From contig CM022671.1 of NCBI GenBank assembly GCA_012295275.1, positions 6,608,227 to 6,672,226 of the forward strand: a stretch of DNA of 64,000 nucleotides, in the 5' to 3' direction. The position numbers and the translations under genes are program-made. Positions within the stretch are counted from its first letter, which is position 1, and each line of letters opens with the position of its first letter. Shown here piece by piece: positions 1 to 13,012 of the stretch. The DNA is from Chrysomallon squamiferum (taxonomy: Eukaryota; Mollusca; Gastropoda; Neomphalida; Peltospiridae). The notes under the pieces are model-generated. The model was not told where the DNA came from, made no database searches, and saw nothing but the letters and a program-made list of their open reading frames with translations.

Positions 1-563
1 TTTAATATTTTTCTCAAAGATAAAATATCTGAAACAATTTTCCATTGTAAAATTATCTACATCCTTATAATATTTATATTTTTATGTCATCTTTAAAGCA
101 TCTATTTTATTATATATATATAATTTTATATATCCATTAATGATTTTACATCTATGTATATTATATATATGCTTGTAGGTATATTTTAATAACTATTTTT
201 AATAATAATTTGTGTTGAACATTTTTAAATGTCTACATGTTAAAGTTTTTTGTATATAGCACAATAACATAGTGTTCAAAAACAAAAAATCACCATATTA
301 AATTGTATTCAGTAAAATTTATGATTTATAATTAAGAATAAATAAAAAAAGGATTTACTGGCTTTTTTCTCCTATTATTAATTTATTTTCTGTAAATTGA
401 TAAATCTACACATTTTACACATTATATTGACTCACTTAATAATTAAATAACAAAATGTGTTTATTTTTTATGTGGAGTTACATATTTTGTCCTTCATGGT
501 TATATTTTTATACTCTTCATTGGGTTCCATAAGTTTGTTGTTTCAAATAATAGTAGTAATAAC

Positions 564-596
<33 letters not shown>

Positions 597-2304
597 CTTA
601 CACTGCTAATTGTAATTCACTTTTGTTTTCTAAAAACTGCCAAAAAGATGAGATGAGTTTTGTAAGCAGTGGTAATGTTTTATACAAGCTGAATAACACA
701 GATGAATAACTTACAGGGTTACTTATCACTTACTAATCAAAGAAATTAATAAACCAATCTTTCAGATTTTAACTTGTTACAAAAAAACATATTTTATCAT
801 GACAAAAACACCTGCAATATTATTTCTTTTAGTTTTGTGTTGAATAATTTTAAAATATGAATTTCTGATTGTCTGGAAATTTAGAAATCACAAACCATAT
901 TTAAACTGTTTGTGTGTGATCTGTGCATGCATTGTATCTATGGTTATATGTTTATAAAATTATGTATTATAATAAGAGAAAAAAAAGAGAAATGTCACTT
1001 ACTGTTATAGTTCAAATATATTTTAATAAATATTGGAAACTGTGAATAAAATTATGCTTGAAATATTTGTGTTTATTTTATCTGAAGAATGAAGTCATGT
1101 TTAAGTAAAACTCAACTATATTCAGATATTTTATTGTTATGTGTTTCATTAAGGACCCATAAAAAAAAAATAAAAAATAAAAAAAATCAGTTAAAAACAG
1201 AGAGATGCTTTCTGGATTGTTACTGACTGTTTTACCATTAGCAACATGGGATTATTTATAGAGACCTTCCCATAAACAGAAGAGCACATATCACTTTATT
1301 TTGTCTCAGACCTTTACAGATAACTCAGGTGATGATGCTGTAATGCAGTAACTTCAAATTTCTGTCAGAAATCTTTGATAACTTCATTCAGTTAGTTCAG
1401 TTTAGTCAGTGTAAAATCGTTTTCATTATAACTGGCATAGAATACTCAAACTGTGTCAGATAAAACAGTTTTACAAAAACAATTTTCATTAGCAATGATC
1501 ACGTTTTTCAATGTGATAAATATAGAACCATTGTTTTCATTATATACATACACAAAACATACAGGGCATGAGTTTTAGTTGAAATAACAAAAGTTAACTA
1601 CATTATTTACATGGATTTCTGATATGGTTTAAGTGAAACCACTCCATTATAAATTTTCTTTTTGCTGACATTTGCTGAGTGATGGTTTGATGGACTCGAC
1701 CCAGTATTGACTGGAAAGAATGATATCAACAGACCTATTATTAATAATATTATGAATGTGAACAAAATAAAGTTTATATAATATATAAATAAACCAAATG
1801 ACCTTATTTAAATAATTAATATCATGAGTCATGTTTATTTTTCTTCTGCATTCAGAGTTCATTACAAATTAAACATTCTGGTCTTGTTATGCCCCAGCGA
1901 ATAGCTACATGGATCCAAAGAGTTGCTTCTAGTATTTCTAAAATCCTCTATTTCATTCTGTTTTAATAATTAAATTAACCAATATTTTTCGTTCATGTAA
2001 AATTAAAATGAAAGCCAAAAGTATATATACTTATTATAATTCTATATAATGATTTAACTAGTTTATAAAAAAAAATTAAAAAAAAAAAAAAAAATAAAAG
2101 AAAGAAAGGAAAAAAAAAAAAAAATATATTATTGTTGTAAATTTTGGAGTATTTTCGCTTAATTATTGTTTTAAATTTTTTTGGGGGAAATAACATGGAT
2201 GAATTAAAGATGGTCCTACTGAAAACTATATAATTTATCCACTGAATTTGTAAGTAATTATCCAAAGTAAAATAATGTATGTGCTTAGTAATAATTAGTG
2301 GCGT
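1..2304. other. AT-rich intergenic stretch, no gene seen
   Basis: No open frame here has convincing protein character; the short frames are AT-driven. It holds an (AAT)n microsatellite near 558-596 and poly-A runs near 2069-2123. No RNA gene was recognised. Confidence 0.6.
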
Positions 2305-2345
2305 TTGATATATTATTTCTATGCGAGTTATCTTCTCTTTTTACA

Positions 2346-2390
2346 TTTTCGCGAAGATAGACAGCGGGAAGTTACAAAAACTTTTCGCGA
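2346..2390 (+). promoter_or_regulatory. Candidate promoter element with E2F-like sites upstream of the RAMA gene
   Basis: A CpG-bearing patch in otherwise AT-rich DNA. TTTTCGCGAA (2346-2355), GCGGGAA (2364-2370) and a second TTTTCGCGA (2382-2390) resemble E2F binding sites. It lies about 600 bp upstream of the first coding exon found (2987). The transcription start cannot be seen, so the promoter role is inference. Confidence 0.35.
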
Positions 2391-2780
2391 TAGTGCAAAT
2401 TATTTAAGATCGCAAGTGTTTGAGGTTTTTAGAAATTTTATTTTATTTGTTTATTTATTTTTTAAACTGATCGTTTTTTTTTTTTTTTTTTTTTTTAAGG
2501 CAGAAATCTGTCAAAGCATGGGAGTTCGCATGGAAATTATTCATTGTAAATATATTTGCGATGTTGAAAGTGCCACCTCCTCACAAAGCAATAAGTATTA
2601 TTAAAAAAAAAAAAATGTATCAAAGTTAAGAGGTACGACTGATTTGTGTCGAATATAAATTATGAAGAAGATAGTTTGCGCATTTCTTCATCTAGTTATA
2701 TTGTAGAAAGCAAAATCCATAACAGACGTTATGTGAACTAATAATGAATATTAACCAGAGCAGACGTTAGTAATACAACT

Positions 2781-2783
<3 letters not shown>

Positions 2784-2859
<76 letters not shown>
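2784..2859. repeat. (CT)n microsatellite
   Basis: Uninterrupted CT dinucleotide run of about 76 bp, roughly 130 bp upstream of the first coding exon of the RAMA gene. Confidence 0.95.
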
Positions 2860-2862
<3 letters not shown>

Positions 2863-2986
2863 ATGTGACAATGAAAATATTGAAACACTGGACCAACTTT
2901 ATTTCAAAATAAAAATAATATTTAAACATTTTATTTTAGACATCATAGCAGTTTAGCCCAGCGTGATACCAACAGATGTTTCAGTA

Positions 2987-5900
2987 ATGGATGATTCTGC
3001 TAGTAACGAATCTATTGTATCAAACTCGATAACAAATGATTCAGAACACCCACTGTTCCAAGGTCTGAACATGTAAGTCCAGGGCAGATCCACAGGTAGA
3101 GAAAAGGTGGTAGTATTGTTGTGTTGGGTAGGCCTATTTTGTTCAAAATAAAATGGGTTTAACTATTTAAATAATAATAATAATAATATATTAGAAATCA
3201 TGTTGAATGGATTTTGTAAATGCACTTAATTAGATCCAGATATTAATTCTATTATTTGGGTCAAAAATTGTAGTGTAGTGATACTAAAGTGACATTGACA
3301 ACAGCTGATGACTGTTATTCATGTTGACAGACAATTTACTTTGTGATGATTTTTACATGACAGTTGTTATCAAACAGGTTTCAGTCACATGGGTTTGTTA
3401 TTTCTGCACTGGAAACCTTGTTTACTTTTTTTTCATAAATTGCTCACTACCAGTGTTTGATAAATTCCATCACATTTAATTAAACAAAATAAATAATAGC
3501 TGTTTTAAAATTAATATATATATATAATCTCTATATATTTTTGCATGGGAAATTAACAATTTTCAAAATATGTTTTGTATGAAGAGACCATTCTTTAGCA
3601 CTGCTACATGTGCATATTAAATCTGTAATATTTCATCTTTTTGGCAGTTTTTTGTTGTTTTTTCCAACATTTTGATTTTGTATTTTATAATAGATTTACT
3701 TGTAATTGCACTTTATTCTCTGGTGTGTCAGCAATATAGATAGCCACGTCAGCAAATTTTCACCAAACACACTCGGACAACAGAGTGCAACTAACAGAGC
3801 ATGTCAAATCCACATCTGTTACATGAACAGAGAAAAATCATAACAATAATCAGCATTTTATTATAATGACAACAATGAGACAAAATAATTATGTGAAAAA
3901 CAAACATGATTAATACAAAATCATTAGGTCTGAACCTTTGAGTGTGAAATTTCAATTACTGTAACTACTCCGAATTTTCACGTTATGACAAATTTTACAC
4001 ATTATTTTCAGTGTTAAGAGAAAAGAAAAAAAAAAAAAAGGTTTTCTTTTTTCTGTGTTCTTTTTAAGCAAAATAAAACGATTAAAATAAATTATATATT
4101 TTTTTAAATCTGATTTTATTTATATTTGTTTATTTTAGGCTGCATGGCTGCACTCATGATATGGAATCTGCAGATAAAAGAAGTAATTTTCATATATTCC
4201 AATATAAAGAATATTAACAGGATGATATTTTAGATCCTAGGAAACACACTAATCTTTTTTCATCTCACTAGGTTCATTTTCAATTTGAAATCAGTGTAAT
4301 ATTTTTTAATTACAGAAATTAAAATATTTACATCATATAACAATCAGTCTCTCTCTCTCTCTTTCTCTTTCTTAGTCTCAGTTTTGTGTTTTTGTTACAC
4401 AGGTTGGTCTCCTGTGATACCCACTCAGCTCACTACAGTTCCAATGTTAACCTCTCAGGTAGCCTTTTAAAATGTTTTTCACTATAAAATTTATTTGTTA
4501 ATGGCATACATAATCAGTAATTTTTGAATATTGTTTAAAAATCAACAAGAAGAGCTAATTACAGTACTATTTGTTTTTATATTCCTGGGAGTGAGTTTGA
4601 CAGTGCTGGCCTGAGACATGATTGTGCAGGTTCCATCCTCATCACTTCAGTGTTCTGTGACTATAAATCAATGACTGTGATGTGTTTCTAAATATAAAAT
4701 ATGTCTAGCTGCTAACATTAAAGAGAATCTGATGTGTTTTTAAATATAAAATATGTCTAGCTGCTAACAGTAAAAGAGAATCTGATGTGTTTTTAAATAT
4801 AAAATATGTCTAGCTGCTAACAGTAAAAGAGAATCTGATGTGTTTTTAAATATAAAATATGTCTAGCTGCTAACAGCAAAAGAGAATCTGATGTGTTTCT
4901 AAATATAAAATTTCTCTAGCTGCTAACAGTAAAAGAGAATCTGATGTGTTTCTAAATATAAAATTTCTCTAGCTGTATCACACTATAGACTAGTACTGTG
5001 TTATGTGTGTGTCATTAAATACAACATTTCTTCCTTTGTCTGTTAAACAGACTTTCATTCAGTCAGTCTTTTGTTTTAAACATCTATATCGGATCATTTC
5101 CCTTCACACTTTAACCTCTTAACTGTATAAGTTTGTTAACTGATAATATTCAATACAATTTTTTTTTTTTTTTTTAATTTCAGATGACAGACGTGTTATT
5201 TTCAGATGATGAGTCCTCTTGTTCACAATCTCTTCTTATCCCTAGCTTTGAGAATGACAGATACACATACAGCACTAAGGATGAACTCACACCTTACTGC
5301 AGCAACAAAGGATCAGCAGTAACACATCAACAAAATAATTATTACCCTCAGGCAGAAGAAAACCTCACAACAACAAAGGCAGATTATTTTGTAACAGATG
5401 ATGCAAGCAGTGTTAATAAATTTGCCTGTGCTGTTTCACAAAATGAACAAAGCTTTACAGATTCTGATGTAACAAGACTGGAATCAAATACAGAACTTTC
5501 TCCTAATTTTGATGAGGAAAATGATAAAGATATTTCAACACTCAGTACAAATCCTTTTGGGAAAAAAAACCGTTTCAGTAAATCTTTTCTTAACGATGTT
5601 TCCCAGAATGGACAGAGGATGGCAGACTCTAATGTCACTAGACTTGACATTACCCAGAATTTAGAGTGTGTCACAGATTCCGATGTCACTAGACTGGATG
5701 GTTCACAGAATGTAACAGATTCTCAAGTCACTAGGCTAGAAACAGGAATGTCTCCTAATACAAACAGCACATCTGAGACTTTCCAAAGAAAAACATTTAA
5801 GCTGCCTGACACACAGGATGTGAAATATCAGAATACACCAGACTTGGAGTCATCACTTAAAGATTGCAGTGAATCATTGTTGAACACACAAGATTTTCAG

Positions 5901-8900
5901 CTCTCTCAGGTATCAAACATCTCCTTTTGGTCAACAGATTTCCTGCTGAGCCAGCCTGCAAAACAGGACGCGACTGACACAAAGCCATGTGACAAGCATA
6001 AACTACACAGAGAGTGTTCTCTTGATGAAGAAAATATTTTTAATACTGGAAACAAACCAGTTAAAAACAGACAAACAGCAGCAAAGACATCATCATCATT
6101 TGTTCCACCGTTTAAGAAGATAAAATTAACAGATACTCAGCTGCAAGTGAGAGAAACAGAAACTACTCAATGTGATGATGCAGCTGAAGAGAATCAAGTA
6201 AGACAAGACAGTAAATCAAATGACTCTGTTTTAGATAGAAATGTTTGTTGTGATGATAGTAAATCTGAACATACAGCCCATGTTGAATCCTGCAATAATC
6301 ACCAGTCAGTAGACAGCTGCTCATTAAATAAAACAGCTCTGTTTCTGAATACTAAAGACAAACATATTTCAATAATTCAAATTCATCAACACGAGATTAT
6401 TGTCCTAACAGTATCTCTGTTTTAAAAAATAATATTTGCATACAAGGTGAAACAGATTATATTTCTGATGATAATTCCAAAGATAGATGTCATCCAGTTG
6501 ACAACAGTCGGTTAATACAAGGATATAACAACTCTGTTTTACAAAAAGACAGTGTCTGTGTAAGTAGTAAAACAGATCACATCTCTAGTGAGAACTGTGA
6601 CACAGTGACGAACACCGCATTGAAGTCAACACTGAATAATGTAGATTTATCACAAATCTCCACCTTATCGTCCAAGTCCCTGTTCAGCAGCAGCCTCCTG
6701 TCAAACACTCAGACAAGCAGACACAGTGGCCACGAAGTAGTAAAAACTGGTGAAAAACACTCATCCCATTCAGAGGTGATAAACTCTGCTGAATTAGATA
6801 AAATACAGAAAAAAGTTGAAGCTGTGAACCATCAGTCACAGGAAAATCCTTACCAGCATAATCCTACACAATTTAATAATCCACTGCAAGATAATCACTC
6901 CCAAGATTATCTAATCCTGGATGTTCCTTCACAGGACAGTCATACCCAGTGTGATTCTGACCTGCGTAAACTCTCAGACAAACCAGCAAATGCTGAGTTA
7001 TTTTCACCAGTTGAAAATAGAAGTTGGAAATCTCTGACTGAGGGAAGTGAGCGTGTGAAGAAATTGTCTACAAATAATACAAGCTCACACATCCTCTGAT
7101 TCCCCACTAGACACCCAGTCATCTGGTGGTATTTCACAAAACTTACATGAATGTGACAAGAAAAACCACAAAGAATGAGAAGTTTACTCATTTCTAACAA
7201 GAAAACACAACAGTTTAAGGAATATTTCACAACAAAAAGTATCTTAACAAAATCCGACACCAGGAACACATTACATTCAAAGACTGAGGCTGGTGTTACT
7301 TCCCGAGACACAATAGATGAAAATGGAAGCCAGACACAAAAGGTTAATTTAAAATTTAATATTGTTATCAGATTTATACTACAAATTAATAACTAATTAA
7401 TGTTTTAGTGTTTCGTATTAAAGTAAAACTTGAAAATTATTTCTGTGCCAGGGATGAAATAAAAATATTATTTATATCAGGATAAAATATTTGTAACACT
7501 TGAGGTTAGAGCTAAACTATGTTAAAATCACATTTCTGTTGAGACCAGTTTGCCAGGACAGCTACATTAGAACTACATGTATGAGATGAATATTTAAGGA
7601 TCTGTAGGTGAGGATCAGTACACAAGGACCAGTGTACCAGTAAGTGAAATGACTTGTCTTCCTGGTTAGGTGTTGGTTGAAATTTTAAGTGCTTTTTTTT
7701 TTCACAGAAACAGAAAGAAGAAAACATGTTAGCCATGTTGATTGAACAGTACGACAAAATTGAACATCAGTTAGAAAGAAGTAGGCTTGATAAAAAAATT
7801 ATCTGTGAGTAAGAAAATTAAGTGATCTCAGTGACAAAGTCCTAACAGAATTTTAATTTTTTTTTTTAAATAGTCTTATTGATGTTTGTCTGAGCTATTC
7901 TTTTTAACACATTGGTAAACATGGCAGAATACATAGATACATTTTCCATATTGTAAATCTCACTTAAATGCATATCATTTTATTAGTTAATTAATAGAAT
8001 TAGGTATCTAATGTAATGTATTTCATTCCAAAGAATAAAATTGCTGAATTAATACTGAATAAAAAAACCTGACATCGTGTGAAAACCGGTTGTTCAATAT
8101 GTTTTTTTTAAATATTATTTAAAAGAAAATTTATGGTCTTTAACATTATTTAATTTCACCAGTGTTTAAACTGTAATTTTACTGTTGTTTGTGTTTTATT
8201 GTTTTCAGATGGCTTCACACAAAAGGTTAAGGAACTTCAGAAGGAAATTACAAAACTGAGTGAATCTCACAAAGAGGAACGTAGTGAGATGATGAGAACA
8301 GTTGGGAGATGTTCTCTGTCTAAATCAGAGAAAGCTGAGATAAAAGTCAGGATGCAGAACCTAGCGAGAAGACAAAATCAGTTGGTGGATGTTGTCAAAA
8401 AACACAAAGAAATCACTTCCAGACTAAAATCTCTTTGTCTTTCTGAACACCAGAAACCAGCTGGAAAATATTCTAATGGAAAAAATAGTAATAATTCCAA
8501 CAGTGCAGAGCCTAATTACATCAGTGATGTGAATAATTCCAATAGTCAAATACATAGGTTTAGCAAGGAAAACATTAAGATTCTTTGCAATCCCAAGAAT
8601 AAAGCAGGACTAGAGGAAATGTCAGTAAAACAAAACAAAATAATCACTGAAGAGTTTGGTAAAACAAAAATGTGAAATCTAGAAATCAGGAGTTCACAGA
8701 AAACAGTTCTAAAACTCTTGTTTTTGACTTGCACAAAGATACGTCATCTGACAGCCTCAAGTCTTGTGCAAGCTGTATACACAAGTCGTCACAGATTATT
8801 AATGCAGAGGCAACACGAACAAGGTCTGAGGGTATAAAACATGGTAAAGAGATGTTTTATCACACAGATGAAGAAGGAGTACAGAACAATTTGGATATAA

Positions 8901-11900
8901 GAAAAGAGAAGATGTGTGTAGACACTGCTGGGGGTCATAATCTTGTTGTAAAGTTGCCTGGGGCAGATGTCTTGAACAAACAAACAAATATACATCCTAT
9001 AACCTGTTCACCTGACAAGCTGCATCAAACAGAAGAGAACAATGAAACTTTCTGCAGACAGTCTGAGAATCAGAATATCATCAAAGAGATAACTGATAAC
9101 AGCTACTTGAATAAACAACATTCTACATCATGCTTACATACAGACAGCCAGACAATGAAAAATAAAACACTACAAAGTTTCCCTCCTAACAAACAAAGTG
9201 ACTTGTTTTCTAACATCAAGTCTGGAAACAGTGAATCTTCTTCAGTCAAAATTATGTCCATGAAACAGCAGGATGAGACATATTACAGAACCAAAAGTGG
9301 TAATGAAAAGAACATTCCTCCTGTTTCTGAAACCAAAGTTATTACTGATAAGAGAGAATATTCACAAGATTTAGACATCCAGAATGATAAGAATGATAAA
9401 TATAGTGATGCAGATAATCAACAAGTTGTAATTGTGAAAAATGATTTCAGAGATGAACACAGCACACAAACTCACTGTTTCAGGAGTGAAACACAAAGAA
9501 ACATTGTTACTTCTTCACATCAGAGTGGACCACAGCAGAACAGAGAGAGAAAAATAGTTTTCCTCTTCATCTGAAAAGAACTAAGATTGTGGACAAACAT
9601 GGAAAGGTTGTTGATGTTTTCATTGTGGAAGATGATCAAGATGACATTCTGGATTCAAGTGACAAACTTACAGGACAGAAAATTGTCTTGGAGTCCCAGA
9701 CTAAAAACAATGAACAGAACATGCCTATTTTTTGTTCAAGTAAATCTCTGTTTCATACAAAAGGAACAACTGTAAATAATGACAGTGATATGAATGTGGA
9801 ATCTGTTTCATGTTCCAGAAATGAAACCCTGAATGTAAGAGAGATAATTTCAAATAACTGTCATTCTAAGGTGAATGTTTCATGTTCTACAGAGGAACTG
9901 TCTGATGTAGGGGAGATAACTACAGCAACAAAGACAGGTAAAACACAGGAGATGGATTCTGTGTCTAAACAAATTCAGTTATCGCCTGAAGTTCACCAAG
10001 TACCACAGTTCAAATCCCCTCAGATACCAACACGTTCAAATGATGCATCTACAGTTACCTCCCCTTGTTCCACGGCTGTCAGTAGTGATGTGTTCCTGTG
10101 TCCTGCACAGAGCTGGTTCATAGAATGAGAGCACGAACAACACATCCATTTCAGATACAAAACATAAAAATCAACAAAGTCACCCCTCTTGTTCCTCTTA
10201 AAAAGGTTATTTATTTATTTATTATATTTTTATTTTGGATCAGTAGAGATGAATTTATTATGATTAATTCCCTTTATAAATTTTTATATATTCATATCTA
10301 TCTGATCTAAGCTTGTCATCTGATATATTATTTCATTGATGAGACTTAATCTTTACTCACCAGTTTCTTATTGTAATAGATATATTTCTTAAGTTTGGAA
10401 TAGCTAGGCACATTTTGTTTGTAATGCGAAAATAATATGAAAGCATTTTAAAAAATATATTACAAATAAAATTGTGTGAAAAACACAAATGTTTTGGAAG
10501 TTTATCTTGGTATGGAATTTTGTTCTTTTTTTAATTGTACAAAGTTAAAATGTTACTATGTTTTGTAGCCAGTCACTCAGACAGTGAATTCTGCATGTTT
10601 GAAAGATCTGGTTTTAGCAGGTTTGGTAAAACCTGGCCAGAGTGTTCTCAGTGTTATGACCAAGGTAAGAACTTCTCTTTATTAACATCTATGTGTAGAG
10701 CGTAAAAACATCTCATTTGTTTCTTGTCAAAATGTGCTCAGTAATGCTAAGGATAAACTTTAAAAAAGTTGGATTGTTTTATTTGTTCTGATAATAATCT
10801 GTAACATACTGACATTGTAACAAAGACCAAAATGTTTTCAGTTTATTTTATTTTTTTTAAATATATTAAATGTTTTTATATCAAATGTACAAAATTCCAT
10901 CATTTTATCAAATTAACCTTATGAATTCTTCTTTAAAATTATTATAAGTTAGCTTTTATCAAATTAAACTATCTTAGAAATTCGATTCACTATGTATAAA
11001 TTAAACATATGCTAATATTAGATTAAATTAATAAGAATACAAATAACATGAAACAGATATTTTAATATTTATAAATAATTACCTTTTTCTTATATATAAT
11101 TTACATTTCCTTTATCATGATATTTATTTTTTGGAGGAGTAAATTTATAATTTAATTATTTAGAAATTAAAGCTACAAGCAGAAATTATAATAAAATTAT
11201 AGTTATTGTACTTGTAGAAAGATGAATGCATGGCTGAAATCACTTTTCTAATGTAGTTTTAATTTTCTTTTCAGATTACATTTATTTATTTATTTTTAAC
11301 ACGTAGGATTATAAATATAAATAATAAAACAGTTCGTAGGACGATAAAATTGAGGCTGATGTTATCTTTTTATGTCACTTTTTCTTTCTTTGTCAATTTT
11401 ATTTTATTTATTTAAACATCACAAGTAATAAAACTGTTTATAGGAAGGTGAATTCAGGGCTGATGTGACACTTAAAGGATTGATTCGGGGGGCAGAGGGG
11501 AGGGTTTTCAGAACTCCATGTACGTGGATTTCTGCTGTCACTGGAGTTGTTAAAAAGAAATCTTCTGTCTATCAGCAGGTTGGTTATAAAACAGTCAGCA
11601 GACACACAGAATCAAAATATTCTTTTAGCTGCTTTATGTAGGTTAGTTTGTTCTAAATGACTTTCAGAAAATGAAAGTATGGTCAGTTTACATTATAAAG
11701 AAGTATTTGAATTATTAAGGATTATTTTTGGATTAACATATAACAGTAGCTGCAGGGTATTTAAATATGATAATTAAATAATAAATAATTTTGATGTCAT
11801 TTAACAATTCTAAACACTCAGGGTAATCTATAAAGACTGTTAGATATGCTGCAGACATTTAAAAAACTGAGAGTACAAGTGTTCTCATATTGTTATATTT

Positions 11901-13012
11901 TACTAGTGTTCTGCATTTAAAAGTATTTGTTTTACATAAATAGCATTTCACTCGTTTTTCTAATACCTGTGTGTGCTTTATCAGTTTGTCTTTTATTCTT
12001 GATATTATTACAGATCCACTATTTGAACAAATCACTGGCAGAACTGGTAAAAGGTGTGTTAGACTTTTGAAATAATCAATAAAATTGAATTCTATCAATA
12101 CTACACCTTAATTACTTTTATTAATTCAAGTGAATAATTTTATCATTGTAATAAAGTAAATATAAATTTTTGGTACAGAGTGAAATTTTATGTGACTGCT
12201 GTTTTATTAGAAATGCAACTGATTGTTTGTAATAAAATCTTTATGTTTGAATCAGTGTGTAAAGTAACTTAGTATGTTATATTTAAAACTATATATTTTT
12301 AAAAAGCAGCTTTCATGTAATGTGTGAACTATTAAAAATTTGAAAGGTTATTTTATTTACAGAACTTGAGCTTATTAACAAAAACAAGATGGCATCAAAA
12401 TGTCTAACAGCAAAACCCAGTGAACAAGTTATCAGCAGGTAGAAACTTTTAGCTTATTTTTAATAATCCAAATTCAGTGATTTAAATTTGTTATTTTCAT
12501 TATTTCTATTCTCATTAAAAATTAACTCCACCAGTTTAATCAAAAGCCTGGCATTTCAGCTTATAAAATAACCAAAAAAAGGAATAACTAATTTAAAAAA
12601 AATAAATATATATATTATAATGTGAAATTATATATACGTATGTACTCACTATTAACCTATATTGCTAGATCTTACTCCCTTCCAGTTATTTTTATGAGCC
12701 AATTACTTTCAAAGCATTAAATACTGACCTCTATAGAATAGGTTAAAAAAGTGACAATTTCCATTTTACAGAAAATCTGACACTTGTGAGCATTCCAGAT
12801 CAGTGCAGAGTGCATCAGCAAAGTGTAAACAAGCTTCTTCCAGTGAAGAGAAGATTTCCACATCTCTGTTACACAGACTACACAGTGTCAGACTGATTGA
12901 CGATGCAGAGATTGTCCACTGCCCAGAACTGACACCTTCATTCTGGACTTCAGACTTCAAAAACTTCAAAATGTCTGCAAGTTTCTGGGAAAGTGTTGAC
13001 TACTGGACTTGA
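2987..13012 (+). CDS. ANKRD31-like RAMA-domain protein, probable meiotic factor (frame broken in the assembly)
   Basis: Exons read by splice sites and phase: 2987-3072, 4139-4182, 4403-4458, 5184-7342, 7708-7804, 8209-10205, 10569-10664, 11444-11578, 12014-12053, 12363-12438, 12772-13012. Allowing for the breaks this gives about 1,676 residues. The start codon at 2987 follows an in-frame TAG at 2954. Most of the protein is Ser/Thr/Asn-rich and disordered. Residues near 783-880 form a charged coiled coil, about 1490-1570 a RAMA domain (LVLAGLVKPGQSVLS, then TWISAVTG), and the C-terminus is Trp-rich (SFWESVDYWT). Coiled coil, RAMA and Trp-rich tail in this order match vertebrate ANKRD31, which binds REC114 and places meiotic DNA breaks; no ankyrin repeats are visible. 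Frame breaks lie near 6311-6425, 7059-7099, 7150-7176, 8650-8675, 9530-9574 and 10090-10128. RAMA is confident; orthology to ANKRD31 is inference. Confidence 0.7.
4676..4978. repeat. Tandem repeat, 53-bp unit, about 5-6 copies
   Basis: Copies built round TCTAGCTGCTAACAGTAAAA repeat every 53 bp in the intron between exons 3 and 4 of the RAMA gene. Copies differ by a few substitutions, mostly in the ATATG/TTTCT segment. Confidence 0.9.
5433..5738 (+). other. Four-copy peptide repeat, consensus QN..[TA]DS[DNQ]VTRL
   Basis: Within exon 4 of the RAMA gene, four peptides recur: SQNEQSFTDSDVTRLE, SQNGQRMADSNVTRLD, TQNLECVTDSDVTRLD and SQNVTDSQVTRLE. The invariant core is DSxVTRL followed by an acid. 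Spacing between cores is 55, 17 and 14 residues. It looks like a short linear motif array in a disordered region; its partner is unknown. Confidence 0.85.
10569..12053 (+). other. RAMA domain coding region (three exons)
   Basis: Exons 10569-10664, 11444-11578 and 12014-12053 join in phase to encode the RAMA fold: an N-terminal helix and turn (DLVLAGLVKPGQSVLSV), a strand segment (EFRADVTLKGLI), then TPCTWISAVTG and IHYLNKSLAELV. RAMA domains also occur in MPND and in bacterial restriction-associated proteins, where they are thought to bind modified DNA. This is the only cleanly foldable domain in the protein. Confidence 0.75.

Noticed and set aside
2305-2604. Open frame of 99 codons with a Phe-rich stretch
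   Set aside because: The Phe run is a poly-T tract, and the frame overlaps the candidate promoter; no protein family character.
4721-4978. Regular spacing suggesting a CRISPR-like array
   Set aside because: The 53-bp units are contiguous with no unique spacers; it is an ordinary tandem repeat in a eukaryotic intron.
5384-5689. Minus-strand frame with repeated SLVTSESV-type peptides
   Set aside because: It is the reverse complement of the DSxVTRL motif array in the RAMA gene.
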